Of a DNA stretch of 64,000 nt, positions 19,133 through 27,741 are shown piece after piece; the stretch's first letter is position 1, and every line of letters starts with the position of its first letter. Where the stretch lies: assembly GCA_019638455.1 (NCBI GenBank), contig JAHBTU010000005.1:341054-405053 (forward strand), written 5' to 3'. Source of the DNA: Saprospiraceae bacterium. GTDB lineage: Bacteria > Bacteroidota > Bacteroidia > Chitinophagales > Saprospiraceae. Below the pieces are notes generated by a model. The model was given only the letters and a program-made list of their open reading frames with translations, did not search any database and was not told the DNA's origin. A program made the translations under genes and the position numbers.

Positions 19133-20386
19133 TCAATCGTAATTGGTGCCATAGAGCATATCCTTGAGCTTTGAGCCTTGCATTTCCGGCATTTTATAGG
19201 CGCTATTGAACTTATCGAAGGTCTCGTCTATATCGCGCTTTAGCTGCTTGAATTGGTCGGGCAATACTGCCACACAAGCTTTTTCATTTTCATAGCTGCT
19301 GGCTATTTTTGAGAACTTCTTATAGTATTCCCCACCTTGGCTCACGAAATTGCTGTATTTCTCCACGAAAGCCCCCACGCGGTCTATGGAAAATTGCAAG
19401 TTGGTATTAGCCCTTGCAAATAGACGAGGGTCGGGCGCAGTTGGCTGATTGCCAGAGTTGGCCGGCGGCGGATAGCCACCAGGTTGAGTAGCCGTGTTGT
19501 TGGTTTCGCCGAGTGCTTTGGCTACATAATTGTCAAGCATGGTGTAGAGGCGTTCCCAATCGTCCCCTTCCCGGCAAGTAACAAGTGGAATTGTATAACC
19601 AACCTGTCGAGCACAATCGGAAAAGAGTGATTCGCAGTCTTTTTTAAGGGTAAGGTTGGCATCGCGCAGATAACCCGTTTCGTAGTAGATAACATTGAGG
19701 TCGTTGTGCATGCGCACCGTAAAATCAAGCACACAGGCCACTTTTTCGATGTTTTCTTTTTTGTCTTTTTCCTCGCCGCTACTAAGGGCAAGACCAACAA
19801 TCGAAAAGGTGGCTGATAGGAAGGGGTTAGTTTGGAAAAGCGACGGCATTTGTATGTTGTATTTCTTTTTCAAACGCTCTTCGATAATCGCCCTTGTTTC
19901 CTTGAATTCTGGATAGTTGTGTGGGTTGGAAAGGTTGGACAGCCCTTGCTGAGCCTTTAGGCTGCTCAGATGATGGTCCATGCTAAGCACTTTTTCATAG
20001 AGCATCTTCACCACCTCTATGCTTTTGCGATACCGCAATTTGAGCAGTTTAAGGTCGTACTCTTGATGTATGCTTTTAAGCGTCTCTTCCAGTTGATTTT
20101 TTTCCCAAAGCAGTTGGAAACCACATTCAGGCGTGCGATTGCGAGGGTCTGCGAGAATACTGGCCACATCTTGAAGACGCGCTCTGAGCGGCTCTGTGCG
20201 GTCAAGGTACTCCAGTTCCATTTGGTCGAGCTCGGAATAAGCACTTTGAAGCCACGGTTGGAACCACGACGACAGCGAGTCGCCCGGAGGGGCTATGGAA
20301 CGCCCATTGGCCATAATGGCCCCAAGGCAAAAGCAATGCAGGACAAAAAGAAGCCCTGCTTTCCGAAAGAACGTTTGAGTTTTCAT
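19133..20386 (-). CDS. Exported, mostly helical protein of unknown function
   Basis: 417 residues, not recognised. A hydrophobic N-terminus (about residues 9-26, ending ...AIMANG) suggests export. Residues 45-190 are rich in Leu, Glu and Lys and look helical or coiled-coil (for example LLKLRYRKSIEVVKMLYEKVL); a low-complexity proline-rich linker (PGGYPPPANSGNQPTAPDP) lies near 300-318, before a further helical C-terminal region. The gene sits between the frameshifted lipoprotein gene and the 164-residue secreted protein, with short gaps on the same strand, so it is probably co-expressed with both. Confidence 0.7.
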   Translation of the reverse strand: MKTQTFFRKAGLLFVLHCFCLGAIMANGRSIAPPGDSLSSWFQPWLQSAYSELDQMELEYLDRTEPLRARLQDVASILADPRNRTPECGFQLLWEKNQLEETLKSIHQEYDLKLLKLRYRKSIEVVKMLYEKVLSMDHHLSSLKAQQGLSNLSNPHNYPEFKETRAIIEERLKKKYNIQMPSLFQTNPFLSATFSIVGLALSSGEEKDKKENIEKVACVLDFTVRMHNDLNVIYYETGYLRDANLTLKKDCESLFSDCARQVGYTIPLVTCREGDDWERLYTMLDNYVAKALGETNNTATQPGGYPPPANSGNQPTAPDPRLFARANTNLQFSIDRVGAFVEKYSNFVSQGGEYYKKFSKIASSYENEKACVAVLPDQFKQLKRDIDETFDKFNSAYKMPEMQGSKLKDMLYGTNYD

Positions 20387-20422
20387 ACCTTAAAAAATTA
20401 GTGCTGGATAACGTTATTCCCG

Positions 20423-20949
20423 CTATTCAAATTTGTTCAAAACGATGGTGCAACTGTCGTAAACGGCAAGAGAGATTGCGCCTCGGAATTCAAGCAGCAG
20501 TTTCCAAGAGCCATTGGGTTGTTTTTTGCCATAAACCGCAGGCTTTAGGGTGTGTCGTCCGGCGCGAAACACCTTAAGTCCAATTGCGGGAAATAGAGGC
20601 TATCTCCGTCGCTGAGCTCATAATAGAAAATGGTCTGGCTCAGGCTACCCACTTGATTGTCGTACTTGATGGGCATCGTGAGGGAACGAGTTTCGCCAGT
20701 GCCCGATATGCTGATGGCGAGCGTGTCGTAACAGTAGCAGGCGGAGTTCACACCAAAAAAGCTGTTGTTGCCCAGCTGGAAACAGCTATTGTTGAACATA
20801 AGCCGCCCCGTCTGGCAAACGCAAGTGGCATCAATACAATCAGCGCCATCTGGGCAGTCCTTGCATTTTTCCTTGCATGCATCGAATGAGAGTGCGGAGA
20901 ACAATAATGCTAAGGGAAGTGCGAATGTTCTTAACAAATTTAGCTTCAT
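20423..20949 (-). pseudogene. Cysteine-rich lipoprotein gene with a one-base frameshift
   Basis: The first frame encodes a lipoprotein: signal MKLNLLRTFALPLALLFSALSFDAC with lipobox cysteine, then a cysteine-rich EGF-like stretch (CKEKCKDCPDGADCIDATC). It stops after LDLRCFAPDDTP. The +1 frame continues immediately and convincingly, VFRAGRHTLKPAVYGKKQ through SWKLLLEFRGAISLAVYD to a TAG at 20423-20425. The frames join near 20580, where TTAAGG appears to lack one base (TTnAAGG would read ..LDLKVFRAG..). The total of 527 bp becomes 528, or 175 codons, when that base is restored. This is either a true disruption or a sequencing/assembly error. It heads the row of minus-strand secreted genes. Confidence 0.8.
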
Positions 20950-21012
20950 GCTGAAACTGTTTTTAAATGTGTATAAAGTGAATGAATTTAGTTGATGTTG
21001 AGAACAAGAGCG

Positions 21013-22113
21013 TTACTCCCGAATAAGAACATTCAGTATCTTCTTGCCAATTTCGTCACATTCAATTGCAGAATTGGCCAACACAACCACCCCTACATTC
21101 ATCGTGGGGGCGAATCCCATGTAACTACTAAAGCCATTTGTACCTCCGTTGTGCCAAATAAGATAATCTCCATTCGATAATTTTTTAGTGAACCACCCCA
21201 ATGCTATGTAATGAACACCTTCTTCGTCAAGAGGTACACGAGGTCGAAATAAAAAAGATTTGTTTGGGTCTGACTGCGCAAGGGCAATCATGCTTTGCAA
21301 GTATTTTCCCATGTCATCAATACTAGCATAAATTCCTCCAGCGGGGGAAAAACAATTATACTCCCAGTGTTCTACGGCTCTATTTCGTTCATCATGTCCT
21401 TGTATTAAGGTCATGGTAGTGTCAGGTGTCGTTGTGATATTCGTTGGGCAATTATTTTTATCAATAGTATATTTCAATACATATTCGTATGGCTGCTGAT
21501 GGACGGCTTCTAAAACCAGTCCAAGAACCATGAAGCCAGTATTGGAATATCTAAACTTACCCTTTTTTAATTTTACTTTTTTTAGAGATTGAAATAGAAA
21601 AGGTTTGTCAAATTTTTTTGTTGGGTCGTCTGATTTTTTGTCCAATAATTTAGGGTTAGTGGGCAAGCCAGAAGAGTGGGTCAGTAACTGCTCCACTGTG
21701 ACATCTCCTAACGGGCCATCAGCAATCTCGGGAAGGAACCTCCCTATTTTATCCTCCAAACTAATTCTCCTTTCAACTATTGCTTGTGCCAAGGCAAGGC
21801 TCGTAAAAGTTTTTGAAATGGAACCTATCTCAAAGAAATCCTTATTTGATATACGCTCATTACTTAAACCGATTACGTTATTTTCTATGATTTTTAATGT
21901 TTTCTCACCTTTATTTATATACGCAATGCCTAACACAGGGTACTTTTTTGAGGCCATCTCAGAAGAGATAATGCTATCGACCTTATTCAAAAAGGTTGAA
22001 GAACCTTCCTGCGCGTGATTTTTTAGCGATGATATGAAACAGCATAATCCTGCCAAGACGAATCTTAGTTTTAATTTAGGGGATATTCTTTGTTTAAATA
22101 AACAATAAAACAT
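21013..22113 (-). CDS. Serine hydrolase, class C beta-lactamase / S12 peptidase family
   Basis: Penicillin-binding-protein-like serine hydrolase of 366 residues. The three active-site motifs are present: S-x-x-K as SISK at 98-101, Y-x-N as YSN at 188-190 and H-x-G as HNG at 320-322. A hydrophobic segment at about 17-31 suggests export. Such proteins include D-alanyl esterases and peptidases; substrate cannot be assigned. An IS66 element begins one base upstream of the ATG, so the native promoter and leader are displaced. Base composition is clearly AT-richer than flanking core genes, as is the 463-residue gene beyond the IS. Confidence 0.85.
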   Translation of the reverse strand: MFYCLFKQRISPKLKLRFVLAGLCCFISSLKNHAQEGSSTFLNKVDSIISSEMASKKYPVLGIAYINKGEKTLKIIENNVIGLSNERISNKDFFEIGSISKTFTSLALAQAIVERRISLEDKIGRFLPEIADGPLGDVTVEQLLTHSSGLPTNPKLLDKKSDDPTKKFDKPFLFQSLKKVKLKKGKFRYSNTGFMVLGLVLEAVHQQPYEYVLKYTIDKNNCPTNITTTPDTTMTLIQGHDERNRAVEHWEYNCFSPAGGIYASIDDMGKYLQSMIALAQSDPNKSFLFRPRVPLDEEGVHYIALGWFTKKLSNGDYLIWHNGGTNGFSSYMGFAPTMNVGVVVLANSAIECDEIGKKILNVLIRE

Positions 22114-22114
22114 T

Positions 22115-23572
22115 GTAACTATTTAGGTACGCTTTGATTCACAAATAAATTATAACTTTCGACAAAAGAATTGCATTGAAGTTACCGGATACCATAGAAG
22201 CCTGCCATGATCTGATAAAACAGTTGCTGGTAGTAGTGGATGGCTTGAAGCGCGAGGTTCAGGAATTGAAAGGTCGCCTGAATCAGAACAGCCGCAACAG
22301 CCATAAGCCGCCGTCATCAGATGGGCTTCGCAAACCAGCGTTGCCACCCAAAATTAAAGGCAAGCGCGGCGGTCAAGCGGGCCATAAAGGCAAGACCTTG
22401 AAAATGGTAGACCAAGCCGATGAGACAATTGAACTAAAGCCGGAGATATGCACCGCCTGCCAGCAAGGTTTTGGGTCCAATGTTGAGGCTGTTATGGAAA
22501 GCAGGCGCCAGGTCTTTGAATTGCCACCCACGTACTTGTATGTGCGCGAATACCAACGCTTTAGTTGTACTTGCCCTTGTTGTGGACACCTGAACAAAGC
22601 CGATTTTCCGACGGAGGTTTCCGCTCCGGTGCAGTACGGCCCCCGTGTTAAAGCCTTGGTGACCTTGTTGCATCAAAGCGGATGTTTGTCGGTATCCAAA
22701 ATACAAAGCCTGTTCGAGGATTTGTTCTCAGCACCACTCAATGAAGCCACCATTCAGGAATGCCAGCGAACCGCTTATCAACGGCTGGAGCCGAAGGAGG
22801 CTTATATTGAACAACAATTGCTACAATCCCAGCGCATTCATGCAGATGAAAGTGGCATTCGCTGTGCTCAGGATTTGTTTTGGCTGCACGAATTGGGCAA
22901 CGAGGAGTTCACTCACCAGTTTGTTCACCAACGACGCGGTATGGAAGCGCACCAAGACAAGCAAAGCATTTTGCTTCGATTTCAAGGCTGGGTCGTTCAC
23001 GACTGTTGGGCCTCTTATTTCAAATTGGAGCAAGGTCAACATGCTTTATGCAATGCACACTTGTTGCGCGAATTGAACGCCTTAAAAGAACGAAAATGGG
23101 CTGCCGATTTCCACGCTTTCTTGCTTGACTTATATGAAAAAACCGATCAGGGGTGCAGTCAATTGCCCGAAAGCCAGCAACACAGCGCTATTCGAAAATA
23201 CAATCGCCTGCTAAAAGCCGGCTACGCCGAAGAACCACCACCACAAAAAGGCGCCCGGGGAAGACCCAAAAAATCGAAGGGGCTTAACCTTCTGGAACGA
23301 CTCGATATGCACTGGCAAGCAGTCCTGGCTTTTGCCTGGCATAGAAACGTACCTTTCACTAACAATCTCGCCGAACGGGACATTCGCCCTGCTAAGTCAA
23401 AACTGAAGGTAGCCGGTTGCTTCCGAACCCTCGCTGGTGCACAGGCATACGCACGCATCCATAGTTTTATCTCTACTGTGCGTAAACATCAATACAATGC
23501 TTTCAATGAACTTGTTAATATCTTCAGTGGCGTAACGCCAAGTTATCGAACTGTCGCAACCTAAATAGTTAC
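22115..23572. mobile_element. IS66-family insertion sequence, single-gene form
   Basis: Bounded by perfect 14-bp inverted repeats GTAACTATTTAGGT (22115-22128) and its complement (23559-23572), 1458 bp in all. It carries one transposase gene and no TnpA/TnpB accessory genes. No 8-bp target duplication is visible (flanks AAAACATT and CCTTTTTT), so either the flanks have changed or this group duplicates nothing. Confidence 0.88.
22176..23564 (+). CDS. IS66-family transposase (TnpC type)
   Basis: DDE transposase of 462 residues with IS66 features: an N-terminal helical leader (LKREVQELKGRLNQNSRNS then HKPPSSDG), a zinc-finger-like CTACQQ...CPCCG segment, and catalytic acidic residues in RIHADESG, HDCWASY and NLAERDIRP. 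The track start is TTG at 22176; no better ATG is close. The stop codon falls within the right inverted repeat. The frame is intact. Confidence 0.92.
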   Translation: MKLPDTIEACHDLIKQLLVVVDGLKREVQELKGRLNQNSRNSHKPPSSDGLRKPALPPKIKGKRGGQAGHKGKTLKMVDQADETIELKPEICTACQQGFGSNVEAVMESRRQVFELPPTYLYVREYQRFSCTCPCCGHLNKADFPTEVSAPVQYGPRVKALVTLLHQSGCLSVSKIQSLFEDLFSAPLNEATIQECQRTAYQRLEPKEAYIEQQLLQSQRIHADESGIRCAQDLFWLHELGNEEFTHQFVHQRRGMEAHQDKQSILLRFQGWVVHDCWASYFKLEQGQHALCNAHLLRELNALKERKWAADFHAFLLDLYEKTDQGCSQLPESQQHSAIRKYNRLLKAGYAEEPPPQKGARGRPKKSKGLNLLERLDMHWQAVLAFAWHRNVPFTNNLAERDIRPAKSKLKVAGCFRTLAGAQAYARIHSFISTVRKHQYNAFNELVNIFSGVTPSYRTVAT

Positions 23573-23578
23573 CCTTTT

Positions 23579-24970
23579 TTATTGTTTGTTCAATTTTATC
23601 TTTTTGATTTCGTGGTCATCGCTAACCCAAAACAATAGATTGTTTGCATAAGAAAAATTGGATGACAATGTTTGGGTATCAATCTGTGTTTTTCGCTTTG
23701 CTATGGCTCTCCCATTTTCATCTACTATATGTATGGTGACTTCGCCGTCTTTAGCATGAACAATTCCCCAGAGGCCGGACATTTTAAACACTTCCAGGAG
23801 TTTGTGTTTTACCAATGACTTTTTGCTTTTATCCGCATGGTCGTCCGAAGGCTCAAGTATATAGTGGACATAATTTCCAATTTTGACATCATAGTAAAAG
23901 TTAAATTGTGTATAGAAAACCCTCCCTTCCCTGAATATAGCCTTGTTTAGAGCATAAATATTTTTGCTTATGCTGTCGGGCAATTTGTTTTTTAAAACAC
24001 TTGCTTTGGCGAGATATCCTTTGTTGTTTTTATGGTAGATTGCCAATGGGTAATTGGGAGGTGTTTCATGGTCTTTAAAAATTGATAAATACCAATTACC
24101 ATCATGCTCAAAAAAAGCATTGGTTTGGTCAATGTCATACTCCCCAAGACTGTAGTCTTTAATAGGGAACATTTCTTTCACGCCACCTTCGTAAAACTTA
24201 GCTATAACAAATTTTTTTTCGATGAGCAAGTCCCTTCCCTTGTTTTTTTCGACAGGTAAAAAATACGAACAAAGTAAAAACACACTATCCTTTTTTATCC
24301 ATATATTTTCCATAAGCATATCCCACTTTTTCAATGCCTTCATTTGTGAAGCGACACTGCTAAATCTATCCCTGCTCGTCTTACTGAAAAATGTGTGAAC
24401 GAAGTTGAGGTCAAACAAATCCTGCGCCTTATATGATACTATACGAGCGGGTCCCTGATGACAAATTTCATAGAGTGTATTGAATGTCACATCCAATAAA
24501 TATAGGTTTTCATCTGTAGTATGCAACATTATTCTTTTTGATAGCACTAATTCTCCTTTTGGCACACATACTTCAATTTCATTAGCGCAAATCGCATAGG
24601 CATTTATCGAAGATATGTTTTCTTGCAACTCACTCAATAAACAGCAAAAAACAATGCTATCTTCTTGTAGCAAGTAACAGCTTGAAGCGTTGTATCTGCT
24701 TGTCTTTGCGTACAAACTGTCGCTATACAGTACATCTATATCATTCCATTCGATTGGAATAAGCTCATTCATGATTTTCTGTGCGAGTTGTTTCTCGCTA
24801 GCTTTAAAGAGCATTTTAACCGAAATTTTAGAGTCGATATTTTTTAAATACACCATATTGATGATGCAGTTGACACAATCCGCAGTGTTGATTTTAATGA
24901 GCAATTCTTGGGAAAATCCTCCTTCGAGGCATAAAAAAATGGCAACGATACATGCAAAATGTTTTTTCAT
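23579..24970 (-). CDS. Exported protein of unknown function
   Basis: 463 residues, unrecognised. The N-terminus MKKHFACIVAIFLCLEGGFSQ is a signal peptide. Directly after it lies INTADCVNCIINM, where CVNC has the spacing of a thioredoxin-type pair, though the rest does not show a thioredoxin fold. The remainder is rich in aromatic and beta-strand-like segments (LYLLDVTFNTLYEICHQ, LWGIVHAKDGEVTIHIVD), which could be a beta-propeller; that is a guess. The gene is AT-rich. Its stop is 7 bp from the IS66 element, which separates it from the serine hydrolase that was probably the next gene of the unit. Confidence 0.65.
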   Translation of the reverse strand: MKKHFACIVAIFLCLEGGFSQELLIKINTADCVNCIINMVYLKNIDSKISVKMLFKASEKQLAQKIMNELIPIEWNDIDVLYSDSLYAKTSRYNASSCYLLQEDSIVFCCLLSELQENISSINAYAICANEIEVCVPKGELVLSKRIMLHTTDENLYLLDVTFNTLYEICHQGPARIVSYKAQDLFDLNFVHTFFSKTSRDRFSSVASQMKALKKWDMLMENIWIKKDSVFLLCSYFLPVEKNKGRDLLIEKKFVIAKFYEGGVKEMFPIKDYSLGEYDIDQTNAFFEHDGNWYLSIFKDHETPPNYPLAIYHKNNKGYLAKASVLKNKLPDSISKNIYALNKAIFREGRVFYTQFNFYYDVKIGNYVHYILEPSDDHADKSKKSLVKHKLLEVFKMSGLWGIVHAKDGEVTIHIVDENGRAIAKRKTQIDTQTLSSNFSYANNLLFWVSDDHEIKKIKLNKQ

Positions 24971-25036
24971 GATGTGCTAGGTTTTGAAAAATTTTGCTGC
25001 GATGTCATAGACGACACAGTGGGTTTTTGAATGAAA

Positions 25037-25270
25037 GAGGCTGCCTCAAAAGAAGGAAAAAGCGAAATGTCGAATTTTAAAAATTGCTTCAAGAGCTAGA
25101 CACAATTGTTTCAAAACCCTATGTTCGCCGACCATGCAATAAAAATTGATTTTGCAAGATTTTCGAGTGTTATACCCAACGCAGAGTGCTTCTGAACGGA
25201 AAGGATAGTTACAGATATACTCTTTGTTCAAAACCATTTTGCGCTGGCTATAATCCTTTGAGGCAACCTC
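25037..25270. repeat. Probable miniature element or IS remnant
   Basis: Imperfect inverted ends GAGGCTGCCTCAAA (25037) and TTTGAGGCAACCTC (ends 25270) bound 234 bp in the 320-bp gap between 24971 and 25291. A 63-codon minus-strand frame ends within the left inverted repeat, as transposase 3' ends often do, but I cannot assign it to a family. Confidence 0.5.
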
Positions 25271-25291
25271 TTTAAGACATTGTGCTCAGAG

Positions 25292-25681
25292 TTATTGTTG
25301 TTGCTCGATTTTATACCGCTCAACAAGGTCTCCTTCTGAATCTGTGTAACTAGAAATGAGCCTTGGAACATGTCCAGTGTAAACATCTTCTGCCTGATTC
25401 CCTTCATCATTATAAACAATCACCAAACAGGGGTCAGTAGAAACGACAATACATGTGCCTTTTGTCCCCTTGCAATCAACGACTACATCTCCTCCATCAC
25501 CTATATCTCCAACTTTTTTCCTTTTACCCCTAATAATGATGTTTGCGTATTTTTGTTTTGGTTCTTTCTCTACATCTATGGATACCAAACCGAATGGATT
25601 AGTCCCACTAAGAGACTTTTCAGATTTCATATCTGTGACTCCAACAAAAAAAAGAGTTGAAACTAAAAAAAAGTATTTCAT
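25292..25681 (-). CDS. Small exported protein of unknown function
   Basis: 129 residues, not recognised. ATG 25681 begins a signal peptide (MKYFFLVSTLFFVGVTDM); the longer in-frame form would translate the 74-bp duplicated leader and is rejected. The mature part has a basic stretch (IIIRGKRKKVGDIG) and one cysteine pair region (CKGTKGTCIVVSTDPC). The gene shares an identical 74-bp upstream sequence with the gene at 27742-28554, implying common origin of the control region. Confidence 0.6.
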   Translation of the reverse strand: MKYFFLVSTLFFVGVTDMKSEKSLSGTNPFGLVSIDVEKEPKQKYANIIIRGKRKKVGDIGDGGDVVVDCKGTKGTCIVVSTDPCLVIVYNDEGNQAEDVYTGHVPRLISSYTDSEGDLVERYKIEQQQ

Positions 25682-25695
25682 AATCAAAAAAATAA

Positions 25696-25769
25696 AGCGT
25701 GTTTTGCCTACTCTATCCGCTTTTCGGCATCCGCGTCCGTACTCTATTGTGGATTTTCCGGAATACTCC
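25696..25769 (-). promoter_or_regulatory. Duplicated 74-bp leader, copy 1
   Basis: Identical over 74 bp to 28568-28641, and in both cases on the minus strand 14-15 bp upstream of the start codon of a small exported protein. The similarity stops abruptly at both ends. It could be a shared promoter/leader carried with a duplicated gene. It contains only a weak hairpin (CCGAAAAGCGG). Confidence 0.7.
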
Positions 25770-25953
25770 GATATACTAATGGGGACAAAACCCATGTATA
25801 ATACTATAGTTCGAGCCGTTCTAGCGACATCATTCGTTAGTAAATATGGGTCGAGAAATTCATTTCAACTGGTCGCCAATGAGCGCCGCCAAGCCTTTTT
25901 TTGTACGCTCGACCATCATGCCAGACCACAATGCGGCCAATTGAAATGAACAC

Positions 25954-26862
25954 TAAGACCATGTTCAAAAATTATTTGTTTTAAAAAACATGGGAATCGG
26001 TGCGTAATTTTGAGTTGACCAAAACTTAAAAATTATGCAAACGCAGTTTACTGAGTTGACCGATTCCCAATGGGAAGTTCTGAAAGAAGTTTTGCCCTAC
26101 CAAAGGAAACGCAAACATAATTTGCGAGCCGTCGTGAACGGCATTTTGTACTTGCACCGGACAGGCGGCCAGTGGCGCAACCTGCCCGCTGTTTTTCCGC
26201 CTTGGAAGAGCGTGTACTATTATTTTCATCGGTGGTCGCGCCAGGGTGTTTGGCAAACGGTGAACGACTGGGTGGCCGAACTGGAGCGGCTTTTTTGGGG
26301 CAAGGAGGTCAGCGCAAGCCTTGTCTGCATTGACAGCCAATCTGTTAAGGCAGCGCCTTTTGTCCACGAAGAAAGGGGCGTTGACGGCAACAAGAAAGTG
26401 AACGGACGCAAGCGGCACATCCTGGTGGACACTTTGGGTCTCGTCATTGGTGTGGTGGTCAGTGCCGCCAACAAGCCCGACGGTCAAATGGGCATTCAAT
26501 TGTTGAAACAATGCTCGGCCCACTTTGGCCGGTTGAAAAAGATTCTGGTGGACGGGGTTTACGCCGGCGCTTTCAGCGAGTTTGCCGCCTCCGAACTCGG
26601 CGTGGAGGTGGAGATATCTTCACGTCCGCCAACCTCCAAGGGCTTTGTGCCCATCAAAAAACGCTGGGTCAACGAACGGACTTTCGGCTGGTTCAATTTC
26701 TTCCGACGATTGGATAAAGACCATGAAAAAACAACAAAAAGTTCGGAATCCATGATATTGCTGGCGAACATTCAAGTGATTTTAGGGCGAATGGCCGCTT
26801 GACAAAAAGTTGTTCTGCACTAACCCCACCTCACTAACCAAAAATTTTTGAACATGCTCTAA
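25954..26862. mobile_element. Complete IS5-family insertion sequence
   Basis: The element proper is 25957-26859 (903 bp), with inverted ends GACCATGTTCAAAAATTATTTG and, inverted, GAGCATGTTCAAAAATTTTTGG (three mismatches). It is flanked by TAA at 25954-25956 and 26860-26862, consistent with the 3-bp duplication of the IS427 group. It begins about 160 bp upstream of the adjacent IS1's partner gene row and ends 28 bp before the IS1 element. Confidence 0.9.
26035..26802 (+). CDS. IS5-family transposase
   Basis: 255-residue DDE transposase as a single uninterrupted frame. Catalytic residues are recognisable in CIDSQSVKAAP, ILVDGVYAG and VNERTFGWFNFFRRL. The N-terminal LTDSQWEVLKEVLP and GGQWRNLP segments are typical of the IS5 family (IS427-like). 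The ATG at 26035 is the first in frame. Confidence 0.93.
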   Translation: MQTQFTELTDSQWEVLKEVLPYQRKRKHNLRAVVNGILYLHRTGGQWRNLPAVFPPWKSVYYYFHRWSRQGVWQTVNDWVAELERLFWGKEVSASLVCIDSQSVKAAPFVHEERGVDGNKKVNGRKRHILVDTLGLVIGVVVSAANKPDGQMGIQLLKQCSAHFGRLKKILVDGVYAGAFSEFAASELGVEVEISSRPPTSKGFVPIKKRWVNERTFGWFNFFRRLDKDHEKTTKSSESMILLANIQVILGRMAA

Positions 26863-26894
26863 GTGATTTCCAAGCAGAACAGGAAAAGGTAGTG

Positions 26895-27371
26895 TCATTT
26901 TATGAGTGATATGTTGTAGTTGTAGACGAACAAATGGAGGTACAGTTCGTGCATTTCATCGGATTTTGAAAAGGATAGCGTTTTTCTGACGAATCGACAA
27001 ATTCTCTGGCGAAGGGTGTTGTTCCAGCGTTCCACATGAGAAGTTTCCCCGGATTCTTTTCCCACCATCTTGTGTTTGCCTGTATCAATAACCGCGGCGT
27101 ATGCCTCCCAAAAATCGCTGAACGTTCGGCATTTTCGATATTCAGGCGGAATCAGTTCCCAAAACCGCCGACAAGATTGTTCGCTTCGGTCGCCGATGAA
27201 AAAAGAGACAATTTGACGTGTTCTGCGGCAAAGTGCTATCCAAACCCAGCGTTTAAAGTCTTTGCAATAGACAAAAGACCATAATTCATCCAGTTCGAGA
27301 ACGTCTTTTTTCTTGGCCGGAAGCAACGTGGTCACGATGTCGGGAAGGGACTGCGCTTTTTTTTTATCCAC
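26895..27371 (-). CDS. insB: IS1 transposase, InsB part (DDE catalytic domain)
   Basis: Catalytic half of the IS1 transposase, expressed by frameshift from the upstream InsA frame. Catalytic segments are visible: LELDELWSFV, CRTFSDFWEAY and SHVERWNNTLRQR. The nominal start is a GTG (GTG GAT AAA) just before the A-run; translation probably enters by -1 slippage on nine consecutive A at about 27355-27363 rather than by initiation. Confidence 0.88.
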   Translation of the reverse strand: MDKKKAQSLPDIVTTLLPAKKKDVLELDELWSFVYCKDFKRWVWIALCRRTRQIVSFFIGDRSEQSCRRFWELIPPEYRKCRTFSDFWEAYAAVIDTGKHKMVGKESGETSHVERWNNTLRQRICRFVRKTLSFSKSDEMHELYLHLFVYNYNISLIK

Positions 27372-27607
27372 CTCAGAGCCGTTTGGTGACTGATGCCAAA
27401 GGTTCTGGCAAGACCCCGTGACGAACTGCGTTCTTGGGCCGCCCTGACGACCATTTCTTTAAATTCCTCGCTTTTCCGAAGCGTTTGAAACACCCCGCCG
27501 AAGCCGCAAGCCTTGCATTTGTACTTCGGATTGCCTGATGCGTTCGACCCGTTTTTCACAATGTGTTCAGAGCCACATTTATGGCAGCATTTTACATCTA
27601 ATACCAT
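27332..27607 (-). CDS. insA: IS1 InsA protein (zinc ribbon and helix-turn-helix)
   Basis: DNA-binding N-terminal half of the IS1 transposase. From ATG 27607 it reads MVLDVKCCHKCGSEH, with a zinc ribbon (CCHKC ... CKAC) and a helix-turn-helix (SSRGLARTFGISHQTALRWIKKK). The WIKKK codons form the nine-A slippery run on which the ribosome can move -1 into InsB. The frame-zero product ends shortly after at 27332. Confidence 0.88.
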   Translation of the reverse strand: MVLDVKCCHKCGSEHIVKNGSNASGNPKYKCKACGFGGVFQTLRKSEEFKEMVVRAAQERSSSRGLARTFGISHQTALRWIKKKRSPFPTS

Positions 27608-27741
27608 TTCATAAAGTTTGACGCAAAAATACCAAATCACCCCCAAAATGACACTACCCAGGAAAAAAATCACGCAATCAATGGTCAGCATAGACCTACG
27701 GGCATTTTGTTTTTTGAAAACCAATAGCCGTAGCCAAAAGT

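Larger units (their letters stand above)
26880..27666. mobile_element. Complete IS1-family insertion sequence with 8-bp duplication
   Basis: The element proper is 26888-27658 (771 bp), with inverted ends sharing GGTAGTGTCATTTT. Identical CAGGAAAA repeats flank it at 26880-26887 and 27659-27666. It encodes overlapping InsA and InsB frames. A 69-bp derivative with the same end sequence lies at 63051-63119. Confidence 0.93.
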
